Part shown: piece by piece, positions 48,759 through 57,954 of the stretch
Position numbering within the stretch: position 1 is the first letter of the stretch
Layout of the letters: every line of letters starts with the position of its first letter
NCBI RefSeq assembly: GCF_013409255.1
Contig: NZ_JACCAS010000002.1
Location: 62,001-126,000, forward strand
Direction of reading: 5' to 3'
DNA: 64,000 nucleotides
From: Paraburkholderia bryophila
GTDB lineage: Bacteria > Pseudomonadota > Gammaproteobacteria > Burkholderiales > Burkholderiaceae
The notes under the pieces: generated by a model
What the model was told of the DNA's origin: nothing
What the model saw: only the letters and a program-made list of their open reading frames with translations
Databases searched by the model: none
Made by a program: the position numbers and the translations under genes

Positions 48759-49915
48759 GGGCAGCTCGCGGCGTGGCCGGCAAATTTCGCGTCACGGCAC
48801 AGGTGAAGCAAGCGCGCGGCGTAGGCGTCGAGATTGTGCTGGCCGAACGGGTCGACCGCGTCGAACACGTGCCGCGTGCGGACGCGGTAATCGTCGAGGC
48901 CGTCGTCATGTTCGAGCGCGGCGCGCCGAAGTTGCGCCGCGCCCTGCCGCGCGTCGAAGCCGGGATAGTAGTAACCCGCACTCTCAAGCCACGGGGAATT
49001 GTGAATCAGCGGATAGTCGCCGTAGAGCGCATCCATGTAACTGTAGTTTTGATCGTTCTGCCACTGATGCGACACCACGGCGTCCGCATGCTGCACCATG
49101 AAACCGGCAATGTCGTGGCGCCCGAGGAACACCGCCTTGTGGTCGCGCACGAGGTCCAGTGAATTGGCGAAGTGAAGCATGGTGGGATGGTCTTTCATGT
49201 GCAGCGTATTGAGCACGTGCATCGTCGACACGGCGGCACGATCGGCCCGATAAGCTTCGTCGCAAACCAGCATCGGAATGCTGGACGTCTTGACCACTGA
49301 AATGTTCGGCTCGAAGATCGCCACCCGCAGGCCGGCGCGCTCGCCTTCTGCCGTCAAGGCACGCGGCGCGTAACCGTAATGCGCGCCGGTCAACTGCGAG
49401 ATTTCCTGTGCACGCCGCGCGATGAAATACGGATGCCAGATAAACGGCGCTTCGTGGACTTCGCAACGATGCAGCGTTCGCATCATCGGCGCGAACGTGG
49501 CGTCTTTCGGGAGCAGCCACACTTCGTCGCAACGGTCCGGCCGCGCCGCGTGGGTCGGCTTGTTGAAAACGACGGGTTCGGCAAGACCGACGAACGGCTG
49601 ACCGCAGCAGTAGAAAACCACTTTCTTGCCGCGGGCACGCATGAGGTCGAGCCACTGAATGTCGAGGGCGCCGCCCATTTCGACGACCACGTCGACTTCG
49701 TCGGTCGCCTCGCGAATCGGCACGACGCGCAGATTTTGCGAGCTCAGATCGACCTGAGGCGGCATGGCGAATTGATCGCCCACGTCGATCAGCAGAACGG
49801 ACTGCACGAACGGCAGCCGTTGAAACAGCTCAGCGAGAAAAATGACGTTCTGCCCCAAGCCGTTCTGCCAGATATTCTGACCTTCATGGGAGACGATGGA
49901 AATCCCGATGCGCAT
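48755..49915 (-). CDS. DUF2827 protein, probable glycosyltransferase (A)
   Basis: 386 residues. Blocks NIWQNGLGQNVIFLAELF, VAIFEPNISVVKTSSIPMLV and VVSHQWQNDQNYSYMDALYG with YPLIHNSPWL. It is the copy nearest the adhesin gene, beginning 110 bases after its stop, with an imperfect hairpin in between. The order adhesin, A, B, secreted protein, C, TPR-glycosyltransferase on one strand supports a joint function. DUF2827 activity is not experimentally assigned as far as I know. Confidence 0.75.
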   Translation of the reverse strand: MRIGISIVSHEGQNIWQNGLGQNVIFLAELFQRLPFVQSVLLIDVGDQFAMPPQVDLSSQNLRVVPIREATDEVDVVVEMGGALDIQWLDLMRARGKKVVFYCCGQPFVGLAEPVVFNKPTHAARPDRCDEVWLLPKDATFAPMMRTLHRCEVHEAPFIWHPYFIARRAQEISQLTGAHYGYAPRALTAEGERAGLRVAIFEPNISVVKTSSIPMLVCDEAYRADRAAVSTMHVLNTLHMKDHPTMLHFANSLDLVRDHKAVFLGRHDIAGFMVQHADAVVSHQWQNDQNYSYMDALYGDYPLIHNSPWLESAGYYYPGFDARQGAAQLRRAALEHDDGLDDYRVRTRHVFDAVDPFGQHNLDAYAARLLHLCRDAKFAGHAASCP

Positions 49916-49933
49916 GTCTGGTCACCAAGCAAT

Positions 49934-49967
49934 CAGGCGGATCCCGATCATCGAAAGGGTCCGCCTG
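49934..49967 (-). terminator. Imperfect hairpin between adhesin and glycosylation genes
   Basis: CAGGCGGA(T)CCC paired with GGGTCCGCCTG: eight base pairs plus three, with a single-base bulge. No T run follows on the minus strand. It may partly end adhesin transcripts so that the downstream enzymes are made at a lower level. Confidence 0.4.
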
Positions 49968-50025
49968 TTCACCACCGTGAAAAGGTGGCGGTTCTAACGT
50001 TCCGCGCGTGCGGCCCCGGAACGCA

Positions 50026-53000
50026 TTACCACGAGTAACCGACCCCGGCGTTAACCAGCACACCGTTACCGCCGCTCGTGGCGCTCACGCCCATCTTGAC
50101 GATGGTGTTCTGCGTGATACGCGCGCTACCGCCAATGGCGAGAGCCGTGTACCCCGCGTAGTTGCCGACCCCGGCGCTGAGCTGGAACGTCTTGCCCTGC
50201 TCCACCTGCGGCAGCCCGGCCAGCGCACCCGCCATTGCCACCCCTGAGTAAGCGTTGCGAGCAATGCTGTTCACATTCTGCTGAAGGCCCTGCAATTGCG
50301 CAACATTTACTGCGTCCGTGGGGTTCACACCCGGCGCGAGGTTGCTGATGGTCCGTTCGTTACCCGGCGAGCCGACCGACACCGTATTCGGCGCACTGGC
50401 AACCGAACCGGCGCCGAGCGCCACCGAATTACTTGCCGAGACGACTGCATTCGCGCCGATCGCCGTGGAGTTCATCCCCGTGGCTTGCGAGCCGGAGCCT
50501 ACCGCGACGGTGTTGGTGCCGCTTGCCTGCGAGTTGCCGCCGATCGACACCGATTCGGTGCCCGACGCGCTCGCCGCAGTACCGGTCGAATTCACCGCCA
50601 CGTATTTCGTGTTGGTGGTGTCGCTCGTGCCGCCCGTCGATTGCGACAGGTTGGTGAACGCCGTGCTGATCGAACCCAGCGCGGTCTCGAGTGCGAACAA
50701 CTGGCTGCCGTTGACTGCATCGGTGCTGGTCGCCGTCAGCGCGCCTGCCGCGATGTTGGTGAGCGCCACCGCGGAAGTCGCGCCGACGCCGCCGAGCGTG
50801 ACGCTCGTATGCGCGGCATTGTCGTATTGCACCGCGTTGTCGGCCACCGAGGCCACCGACTGCAACTGGCTCACGTTGACCGCATCGGTCGGCGCGGTGC
50901 CGGCGGCGACGCCGGAGAGCTGGCGTGCGCCCGAGGTACCGGTGAAGTCGACGGTCGTGCCACCCGTGCTGGCGCCGACGGTGATCGCGCCGTTGCCCGG
51001 CGCACCGCCCACTTGCTGCACCAGCCCAATCGTGCCGTTGGCGATCCCCGTGGACAGCGAGCTCACGTTGCTGGTCGCCGTGTTCAATCCGGTGGACAGC
51101 GAAGCGACGTTGCTGTTGGTCGTATTGAGGCCGGTGGACAGCGAGGCCACATTGCTGTTGGTCGTGATCAGGCCGGTCGACAGCGAAGCGACGTTGCTGT
51201 TGGTCGTGGTCAATCCGGTCGACAACGAGCTCAGGCCCGTGGAGGTCGACGTCGAGAGAGCGCCCACCGTGCTATTGGTCGTGCTCAGGCCGGTGGACAG
51301 CGAGCTGATGCCGGTCGAGGTCGACGTCGACAGCGAGGTCAACTGCCCGAAGTTCACCGCATCGGTCGGATTCACGCCGGCGGCTACGTTCTGGAGCGCC
51401 ACCGGGGTGGTCGAACCCGCGCCGCCGAGCGTCACGCTCGTGTGCTGCGAATTGTCGTACTGCACCGCGTTGCTGAGACCCGTGGACAGCGAAGCGACGT
51501 TGCTGTTGGTCGTGCTCAGGCCGGTGGACAAAGAGCTGACTCCCGTCGAGGTCGACGTGGACAGGCTGCTTACCGTGCTGTTGGTCGTGCTCAAACCCGT
51601 GGACAGCGAGCTCAGGCCGGTCGAGGTCGAGGTCGACAAGCTGGTCACCATGCTGTTGGTCGTGCTCAGGCCAGTGGACAGCGAGCTGATACCGGTCGAC
51701 GTCGAGGTCGACAGCGAGCTCAGACCCGTCGAGGTCGAGGTGGACAGCGACGCGACATTGCTGTTGGTCGTGCTCAGGCCGGTCGAGAGCGAGCTGACGC
51801 CCGTCGAGGCCGACGTGGACAAGCTGGTCACCGTGCTGTTGGTCGTGCTCAGACCGGTCGACAGTGAGCTGACGCCCGTGGACAGCGAGCTCAGGCCGGT
51901 CGAGGTCGAGGTGGACAAGCTGCTCACCGTGCTGTTCGTCGTGCTCAGACCGGTCGACAGCGAGCTGACGCCCGTCGAGACCGACGTGGACAGACTGCCG
52001 ACGGTGCTGTTGGTCGTGCTCAGGCCGGTCGAGAGCGAGCTGACGCCCGTGGACAGCGAGCTGAGACCGGTCGAGGTCGACGTCGACAGCGAGGTCAGCT
52101 GCCCGACGTTCACCGCATCGGTCGGATTCACACCGGCCGCGACGTTCTGGAGCGCCACCGGGGTGGTCGAACCCACGCCATCGAGCGTCACGCTCGTGTG
52201 CTGCGAATTGTCGTACTGCACCGAATTGGCGACACCCGTGGACAGCGACGCGACGTTGCTGTTAGTCGTGCTCAGGCCGGTCGAGAGCGAGCTGACGCCC
52301 GTGGACAAGGAACTGATGCCCGTCGAGGTCGAGGTGGACAGGCTGTCGACGTTGCTGTTGGTCGTGCTCAGGCCGGTCGACAGCGAGCTGACGCCGGTGG
52401 ACAGCGAGCTGAGGCCGGTCGAGGTCGAGGTCGACAGGCTGGTCACCGTGCTGTTGGTCGTGCTCAGCCCCGTCGACAACGAACTGACGCCCGTGGACAA
52501 GGAGCTGATGCCGGTCGACGCCGAGGTCGACAGCGAGCTCAGGCCGGTCGAGGTCGACGTGGACAGACTGTTCACCGTGCTGTTGGTCGTGCTCAGACCG
52601 GTGGACAGCGAGCTGACGCCCGTCGAGACCGAGGTCGACAGACTGCCGACGTTGCTGTTGGTCGTGCTCAGGCCGGTCGAGAGCGAGCTAACGCCCGTGG
52701 ACAGCGAGCTAATACCGGTCGAGGTCGACGTCGACAGCGAGGTCAGTTGCCCGACGTTCACCGCATCGGTCGGATTCACGCCGGCTGCGACGTTCTGGAG
52801 CGCCACCGGGGTGGTCGAACCCACGCCACCGAGCGTCACGCTCGTGTGCTGCGAATTGTCGTACTGCACCGAATTGGCGACACCCGTGGACAGCGAAGCG
52901 ACGTTGCTGTTGGTCGTGCTCAGGCCGGTAGACAGCGAGCTGACGCTCGTGGACAAGGAGCTCACGCCGGTCGAGGTCGACGTGGACAGACTGTTCACCG

Positions 53001-56000
53001 TGCTGTTGGTCGTGCTCAGACCCGTCGAGAGCGAGCTGACGCCCGTCGACAAGGAGCTGACACCCGTCGAGGTCGAGGTCGACAGCGAGCTCAGGCCCGT
53101 CGAGGTCGAGGTGGACAGGCTGCCGACGTTGCTGTTGGTCGTGCTCAGGCCGGTCGACAGCGAGCTGACGCCCGTGGACAAGGAGCTCACGCCGGTCGAG
53201 GTCGAGGTCGACAGGTTGTTCACCGTGCTGTTAGTCGCGCTCAGACCGGTGGACAGCGAGCTGACGCCCGTCGAGACCGAGGTCGACAAACTGCCGACGT
53301 TGCTGTTGGTCGTGCTCAGGCCGGTCGACAGCGAGCTGACGCCGGTCGACGTCGACGTCGACAGCGAGGTCAACTGCCCGAAGTTCACCGCATCGGTCGG
53401 ATTCACGCCGGCTGCGACGTTCTGGAGCGCCACCGGGGTGGTCGAACCCACGCCACCGAGCGTCACGCTCGTATGCTGCGAATTGTCGTACTGCACCGAA
53501 TTGGCGACACCCGTGGACAGCGACGCGACGTTGCTGTTGGTTGTGCTCAGGCCGGTCGACAGCGAGCCAACGCCCGTGGACAAGGAGCTGATGCCCGTCG
53601 AGGTCGACGTGGACAGACTGTTCACCGTGCTGTTGGTCGTGCTCAGACCCGTCGAGAGCGAGCTGACACCGGTGGACAGGGAACTGACGCCCGTGGACAA
53701 GGAGCTGATGCCGGTCGACGTGGAGGTCGACAAGCTGGTCGCCGTGCTGTTGGTCGTGCTCAGACCAGTGGACAGGGAGCTGACGCCGGTCGAGGTCGAG
53801 GTCGACAGGCTGTTCACCGTGCTGTTAGTCGTGCTCAGACCCGTCGACAGCGAGCTGACGCCCGTGGACAAGGAGCTGACACCAGTCGAGGTCGAGGTCG
53901 ACAGCGAGCTCAGGCCCGTCGAGGCCGAGGTGGACAGGCTGCCGACGTTGCTGTTGGTCGTGCTCAGACCCGTCGACAGCGAGCTGACGCCCGTGGACAA
54001 GGAGCTGACACCAGTCGAGGTCGAGGTCGACAGCGAGCTCAGGCCCGTCGAGGCCGAGGTGGACAGGCTGCCGACGTTGCTGTTGGTCGTGCTCAGGCCG
54101 GTCGACAGCGAGCTGACCCCCGTGGACAAGGAGCTGATGCCCGTCGACGTCGACGTGGACAGGCTGGTCACCGTGCTGTTGGTCGTGCTCAGACCCGTCG
54201 ACAGCGAGCTGACACCCGTGGACAAGGAGCTGATGCCCGTCGACGTCGAGGTCGACAAGCTGGTCACCTTGCTGTTGGTCGTGCTCAGACCGGTCGACAG
54301 CGAGCTGACGCCCGTGGACAACGAACTAATGCCGGTCGAGGTCGAGGTCGACAGGCTGGTCACCGTGCTGTTGGTCGTGCTCAGACCCGTCGACAGCGAG
54401 CTGACACCTGTGGACAACGAACTAATGCCGGTCGAGGTCGAGGTCGACAGGCTGGTCACCGTGCTGTTGGTCGTGCTCAGACCCGTCGACAGCGAGCTGA
54501 CACCCGTGGACAAGGAGCTGACACCGGTGGACAGGGAGCTGATGCCCGTCGACGTCGAGGTCGACAAGCTGGTCACCTTGCTGTTGGTCGTGCTCAGACC
54601 GGTCGACAGCGAGCTGACCCCCGTGGACAACGAACTGATGCCCGTCGAGGTCGAGGTCGACAACGAGCTCAAGCCGGTCGACAACGAGTTATTCACCGTG
54701 TTGAGTTGGCTCGCCACTGTAAACAACTGGCTGCCGTTGATGGCGTCCGTGCTGGTCGACGTGATCCTGCCGGCCGCCACATTCGTGATCTGCCGCTCGG
54801 CGCCAGGTGCGCCGACGCTGACGACGCTGGTCGGCGTAGCGCCCGCGAACGTGCCGAAGGTCAGCGAGCCGACCGTCGCGCTGCTGGTCGGATTAGCTGC
54901 AGCCGTCACCGAACCCGAGCCCAGCGCCACGGAATTCGCCAGGCTGGCGATGGCGCCGGTGCCGAAGGCGATCGCATTGGTGGCGCTGGCAGTCGCGCTG
55001 ACGCCGATCGCAGTGGAAGCCTGGCCGCTCGCCATGGACGCGGTCAGATCCTGCTGGGTGACGTCCGTGCTCGCGCCGCTGCCGATAGCGATCGCACCGA
55101 CGTTGGTCGCCTGCACCGAATTGCCGACCGCCAGCGCATTGGTCGACGTCGCCATGGTCACGTTGCCGAGGGCAACCGAGCCGTCGCCGGACGCGGTGCC
55201 CTGACGGCCAATGCCGATGGCCGTGTTGCCGGAAACCGACTCGATCGTGCCGATGGCCACCGCCGAGCGGCCGCTGGCCAGGTTGCCCAAGCCGGCCGCG
55301 AACGTATCGCCACCGCTCGCATCGTTGCTGTTGCCTATCGCGACGTCCGCGAACTGGCCGGCGCCGGTCTGGTTATCAAAGCCGATGGCCGTGCTGCCCT
55401 GCAGCGCTACATTCCCCTGGCCGACGGCCAAACCCGTGGGCGTAATGTATTGTGTCGTGCCATCTGGAAAGATCACCCCCACGCCAATCGCACCCGCAAG
55501 GCGACCCGTTACACCTTGTTGGGTGGTGGAGGTTTGCGCAATTGTGCCTGCGCCGATTGCCACGGAACCATTGGTCGTGGCCTGCGCGCTCTGCCCGATC
55601 GCGATCGACGATACACCGCCCGCCGTGCTCGATTGTCCCAACGCCAACGCGCCGGCGGCGCTCGCCGTAGCGCTCGTTCCCAACGCAACCGCGTTGACAT
55701 CGGAAGAGGTGGCCTGCGTGCCGATGGCAATCGCCGACGTCGCGGCCGCCGCTACCGACGCAGAAGCGCCGATGGCAAGCGACTGCGTGCCGGCGGACGT
55801 CGAGTCGAGACCGACCGCGGTCGACCCGGTTCCGGAAGCGCTGGCCTGAGTACCGATGGCCGACGCGTTAGTACCCGATGCGACCGCCTGCGTACCGATC
55901 GCGGACGCGGTGGCGCCCGAACTGGTCGCCTGCGACCCCAGTGCCGTCGAATAACTATTAAATGCCTTGGACTGACTACCGATAGCCGATGAGGTATTGC

Positions 56001-56367
56001 CCGTCGTCACCGCCCCGTTACCAATGGCGGTGCCGTTGTAACCACTGGAAGTCGCCTGATTGCCGATCGCGGTCGCGTAGCCGCCCGACGCCGATGCCGT
56101 GGCCAACTGCCCAATCGCCGTAGAACCGTAACCGTTAGCGTCCGCAGTCGAACCGACTGCAACCGCCCCCGTGCCCGACGCGGTTCCCCCTGCTACAGCC
56201 TGTGCATGCGCCGAGTTCCCGACAACCGCCATCGCAACCAGAGCGGCCATATGCATCGCCTTCACCGTGCGGGACTTGCTGGGCTTACCGCGCGCAGAAG
56301 AGATTTCCGAAGCAGCAACCCACGCGCCAAGAGCTTCGTTCCAAATAGATTTATATGATTTGTTCAT
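50026..56367 (-). CDS. Giant trimeric autotransporter adhesin
   Basis: 2113 residues. ESPR start MNKSYKSIWNEALGAWVAA, signal peptide ending near NSAHAQ (about 54). The head (to about 535) has YadA-type repeats (AVAVGSTADANGYGSTAIGQ, SIAIGQSAQATTNGSVAIG). After an AINGSQL neck the stalk (about 556-1796) repeats SSLSTGVSSLSTGLSTTNS, broken by four modules VQYDNSQHTSVTL ... NVAAGVNPTDAVN and followed by a fifth variant. The C-terminus is the YadA membrane anchor (ARNAYSGVAMAGALAGLPQV, ending VNAGVGYSW). It should form a trimeric surface fibre for attachment. The stalk is rich in Ser/Thr and nearly without charge. Confidence 0.92.
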   Translation of the reverse strand: MNKSYKSIWNEALGAWVAASEISSARGKPSKSRTVKAMHMAALVAMAVVGNSAHAQAVAGGTASGTGAVAVGSTADANGYGSTAIGQLATASASGGYATAIGNQATSSGYNGTAIGNGAVTTGNTSSAIGSQSKAFNSYSTALGSQATSSGATASAIGTQAVASGTNASAIGTQASASGTGSTAVGLDSTSAGTQSLAIGASASVAAAATSAIAIGTQATSSDVNAVALGTSATASAAGALALGQSSTAGGVSSIAIGQSAQATTNGSVAIGAGTIAQTSTTQQGVTGRLAGAIGVGVIFPDGTTQYITPTGLAVGQGNVALQGSTAIGFDNQTGAGQFADVAIGNSNDASGGDTFAAGLGNLASGRSAVAIGTIESVSGNTAIGIGRQGTASGDGSVALGNVTMATSTNALAVGNSVQATNVGAIAIGSGASTDVTQQDLTASMASGQASTAIGVSATASATNAIAFGTGAIASLANSVALGSGSVTAAANPTSSATVGSLTFGTFAGATPTSVVSVGAPGAERQITNVAAGRITSTSTDAINGSQLFTVASQLNTVNNSLSTGLSSLSTSTSTGISSLSTGVSSLSTGLSTTNSKVTSLSTSTSTGISSLSTGVSSLSTGVSSLSTGLSTTNSTVTSLSTSTSTGISSLSTGVSSLSTGLSTTNSTVTSLSTSTSTGISSLSTGVSSLSTGLSTTNSKVTSLSTSTSTGISSLSTGVSSLSTGLSTTNSTVTSLSTSTSTGISSLSTGVSSLSTGLSTTNSNVGSLSTSASTGLSSLSTSTSTGVSSLSTGVSSLSTGLSTTNSNVGSLSTSASTGLSSLSTSTSTGVSSLSTGVSSLSTGLSTTNSTVNSLSTSTSTGVSSLSTGLSTTNSTATSLSTSTSTGISSLSTGVSSLSTGVSSLSTGLSTTNSTVNSLSTSTSTGISSLSTGVGSLSTGLSTTNSNVASLSTGVANSVQYDNSQHTSVTLGGVGSTTPVALQNVAAGVNPTDAVNFGQLTSLSTSTSTGVSSLSTGLSTTNSNVGSLSTSVSTGVSSLSTGLSATNSTVNNLSTSTSTGVSSLSTGVSSLSTGLSTTNSNVGSLSTSTSTGLSSLSTSTSTGVSSLSTGVSSLSTGLSTTNSTVNSLSTSTSTGVSSLSTSVSSLSTGLSTTNSNVASLSTGVANSVQYDNSQHTSVTLGGVGSTTPVALQNVAAGVNPTDAVNVGQLTSLSTSTSTGISSLSTGVSSLSTGLSTTNSNVGSLSTSVSTGVSSLSTGLSTTNSTVNSLSTSTSTGLSSLSTSASTGISSLSTGVSSLSTGLSTTNSTVTSLSTSTSTGLSSLSTGVSSLSTGLSTTNSNVDSLSTSTSTGISSLSTGVSSLSTGLSTTNSNVASLSTGVANSVQYDNSQHTSVTLDGVGSTTPVALQNVAAGVNPTDAVNVGQLTSLSTSTSTGLSSLSTGVSSLSTGLSTTNSTVGSLSTSVSTGVSSLSTGLSTTNSTVSSLSTSTSTGLSSLSTGVSSLSTGLSTTNSTVTSLSTSASTGVSSLSTGLSTTNSNVASLSTSTSTGLSSLSTSTSTGISSLSTGLSTTNSMVTSLSTSTSTGLSSLSTGLSTTNSTVSSLSTSTSTGVSSLSTGLSTTNSNVASLSTGLSNAVQYDNSQHTSVTLGGAGSTTPVALQNVAAGVNPTDAVNFGQLTSLSTSTSTGISSLSTGLSTTNSTVGALSTSTSTGLSSLSTGLTTTNSNVASLSTGLITTNSNVASLSTGLNTTNSNVASLSTGLNTATSNVSSLSTGIANGTIGLVQQVGGAPGNGAITVGASTGGTTVDFTGTSGARQLSGVAAGTAPTDAVNVSQLQSVASVADNAVQYDNAAHTSVTLGGVGATSAVALTNIAAGALTATSTDAVNGSQLFALETALGSISTAFTNLSQSTGGTSDTTNTKYVAVNSTGTAASASGTESVSIGGNSQASGTNTVAVGSGSQATGMNSTAIGANAVVSASNSVALGAGSVASAPNTVSVGSPGNERTISNLAPGVNPTDAVNVAQLQGLQQNVNSIARNAYSGVAMAGALAGLPQVEQGKTFQLSAGVGNYAGYTALAIGGSARITQNTIVKMGVSATSGGNGVLVNAGVGYSW
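50980..54710 (-). repeat. Stalk repeat array of the adhesin
   Basis: Degenerate tandem DNA repeats coding SSLSTGV/I/L heptads and 14-21-residue blocks such as SSLSTGLSTTNSTVT. In protein terms, hydrophobic residues fall at a and d heptad positions (Val/Leu/Ile and Leu/Thr) and the other positions are almost only Ser, Thr, Gly and Asn. Four conserved YDNSQH modules lie near 51.3-51.5, 52.1-52.2, 52.75-52.9 and 53.4-53.5 kb. Long near-identical stretches make recombination and assembly error possible. Confidence 0.88.
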
Positions 56368-57056
56368 TTTTAAAATTCCAGGAGATTAAAGTCAGGGAGC
56401 GCGCACTGCTAAATTGCCTCTCTGGCATTCTTCATAAAGAACATCAAACTTTCTTTGAAGACACGAAACTCAATGCGCTTAATTTCGGATGAACGGATTC
56501 TATGGTTTGACTACGACGGATACTGATAAACAATGCAAATTGACCCTGCGACCTTTGTTAAATATTGTGACGTCGTGAATTCTTACATTTTTATGTCACA
56601 TTGGGCCTGCGAACCGGGATCAGCCTGGAAGCCAATGTGGGCAATGGTTTCCTGAAGCCAGACCGGAAAATTAAAAGATCGCCAGATCGCTTTTCCACTG
56701 GATTGGTCCAGGGAATTAACCATCAGATGAATCAGCCAAACCGAAAAACCAACGATTTTCTCCGCCTCATGCTTTAATCAAAAATAAATGCCAACGAAGC
56801 ATTCAAAAAGCTTTCAAACTACTCGCCCACGCTTTCACGCTCATTCGAGTTCACAATCCTTGAAGATTGATAAGTACGATTTGCACTTAATTGACAATCG
56901 CCGATCCACACCGGATTTATGCTTGAAACGGAAAAATGTTCAGTCGGCGAGCTTATTCATTTGACATTACCCGTGGAAGCCGACGAGAACGCGAATACGC
57001 TCCGCCAACGGCCCTGAGGCCCAGCGGCTTCCTCAAACAGTCGAAAGGAATGCGAC
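56368..57056. other. Adhesin promoter region, gene-free
   Basis: 689 bases, clearly AT-richer than the genes. No convincing coding frame. It separates the divergent adhesin and EAL genes. A TGTGAC (56566-56571) and GTCACA (56595-56600) pair forms a spaced inverted repeat that could bind a regulator. Confidence 0.4.
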
Positions 57057-57893
57057 GTGAATTACGTCAGAAATGCTGCTTCACGCGTGCCCACCGTCGA
57101 AATCGACGACGAGCCGACCACGTCGCAACGCACTGAAGACACGCTGTCCTCGAAAATCCTGGATGGATTACGTGCCGCGGAGTTCCACGTCGTCTACCAG
57201 CCTATCGTTCATGCGGAAACACGCAGGTTGACGGGTGTCGAATGTTTGTTGCGTTGGCGGCATCCGCAATACGGATTGCTGTTGCCCGGGAGTTTCATCT
57301 CCGCGTTCGACAACCACGAGGTGGCGCGCGAAGCGAGCCGCTTCGTGCTGGAATCGGCGTGTCGGCAACTCAGTGAGGCCCAGCGAGCGGGTCAGGTCCT
57401 GCCGCGCGTCGCCGTCAACATTCAGCCTTCCGAACTGCTTGGCGACACATTGAGCGGCGACATTGCTGAATTGACGGCCCAATACGGTATCGATTCGTCG
57501 CTGCTCGAACTCGAGTTGCTCGAATCCGAAGATGTATCGAAACTGCTTTCGCTTCAGCAATTCACCCACCCGCTCAAACAACTCGGCGTTCGCATCGCAC
57601 TCGACGATTTCGGCTCGGGCTATTCGTCTCTCGCCGCATTGGCGTCGATCCCTGCCGACACGATCAAGGTGGCGCGCGGATTCCTGACCCGGCTACCGGA
57701 TTCGGAGCGCGCCTGCACGTTGATGAACGGCGTTCTCGATCTGCTCAACAAGCTCGGCATGACGATCGTGGTGGAAGGCGTGGAGACTGCAGCGCAATTG
57801 GAATGGCTCAGTCGCCATGAAAACATCCACTTGCAAGGTTACTTTCTGGCGAGGCCGAAGGCGACGCTCGCGGAAGCCATTGCGGCTTGTTGA
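57057..57893 (+). CDS. EAL-domain c-di-GMP phosphodiesterase
   Basis: 278 residues from a GTG with AAAGGA 8 bases upstream. Single EAL domain: signature VVYQPIV...GVECLLRWRHP (ECL instead of EAL), VNIQPSELL (Asn), LELELLESEDV (Glu), ALDDFGSGYSSLAAL, IKVARGF (Lys kept), VVEGVET and QGYFLARP. The main metal and catalytic residues are present, so hydrolysis of c-di-GMP is expected. Divergent from the adhesin gene, suggesting c-di-GMP control of attachment, by position only. Confidence 0.85.
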   Translation: MNYVRNAASRVPTVEIDDEPTTSQRTEDTLSSKILDGLRAAEFHVVYQPIVHAETRRLTGVECLLRWRHPQYGLLLPGSFISAFDNHEVAREASRFVLESACRQLSEAQRAGQVLPRVAVNIQPSELLGDTLSGDIAELTAQYGIDSSLLELELLESEDVSKLLSLQQFTHPLKQLGVRIALDDFGSGYSSLAALASIPADTIKVARGFLTRLPDSERACTLMNGVLDLLNKLGMTIVVEGVETAAQLEWLSRHENIHLQGYFLARPKATLAEAIAAC

Positions 57894-57954
57894 TACTTGT
57901 TGATGCTTGTCGATGTTTGCCGGCACGTCGGGAACGACGCGCCGGCAATTGCCG

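Noticed and set aside
50980..54710. CRISPR-like repeat array
   Set aside because: Repeats are in-frame coding units without unique spacers of constant length, and lie inside a large gene.
50318..55992. Very long plus-strand frames opposite the adhesin (over 1200 and 1600 codons)
   Set aside because: They are mirror readings of the repeat array. Their composition (endless Val-Asp-Ser-Glu-Leu or Arg-Gly-Gln runs) follows from the stalk repeats, and the minus frame has signal, neck and anchor motifs.
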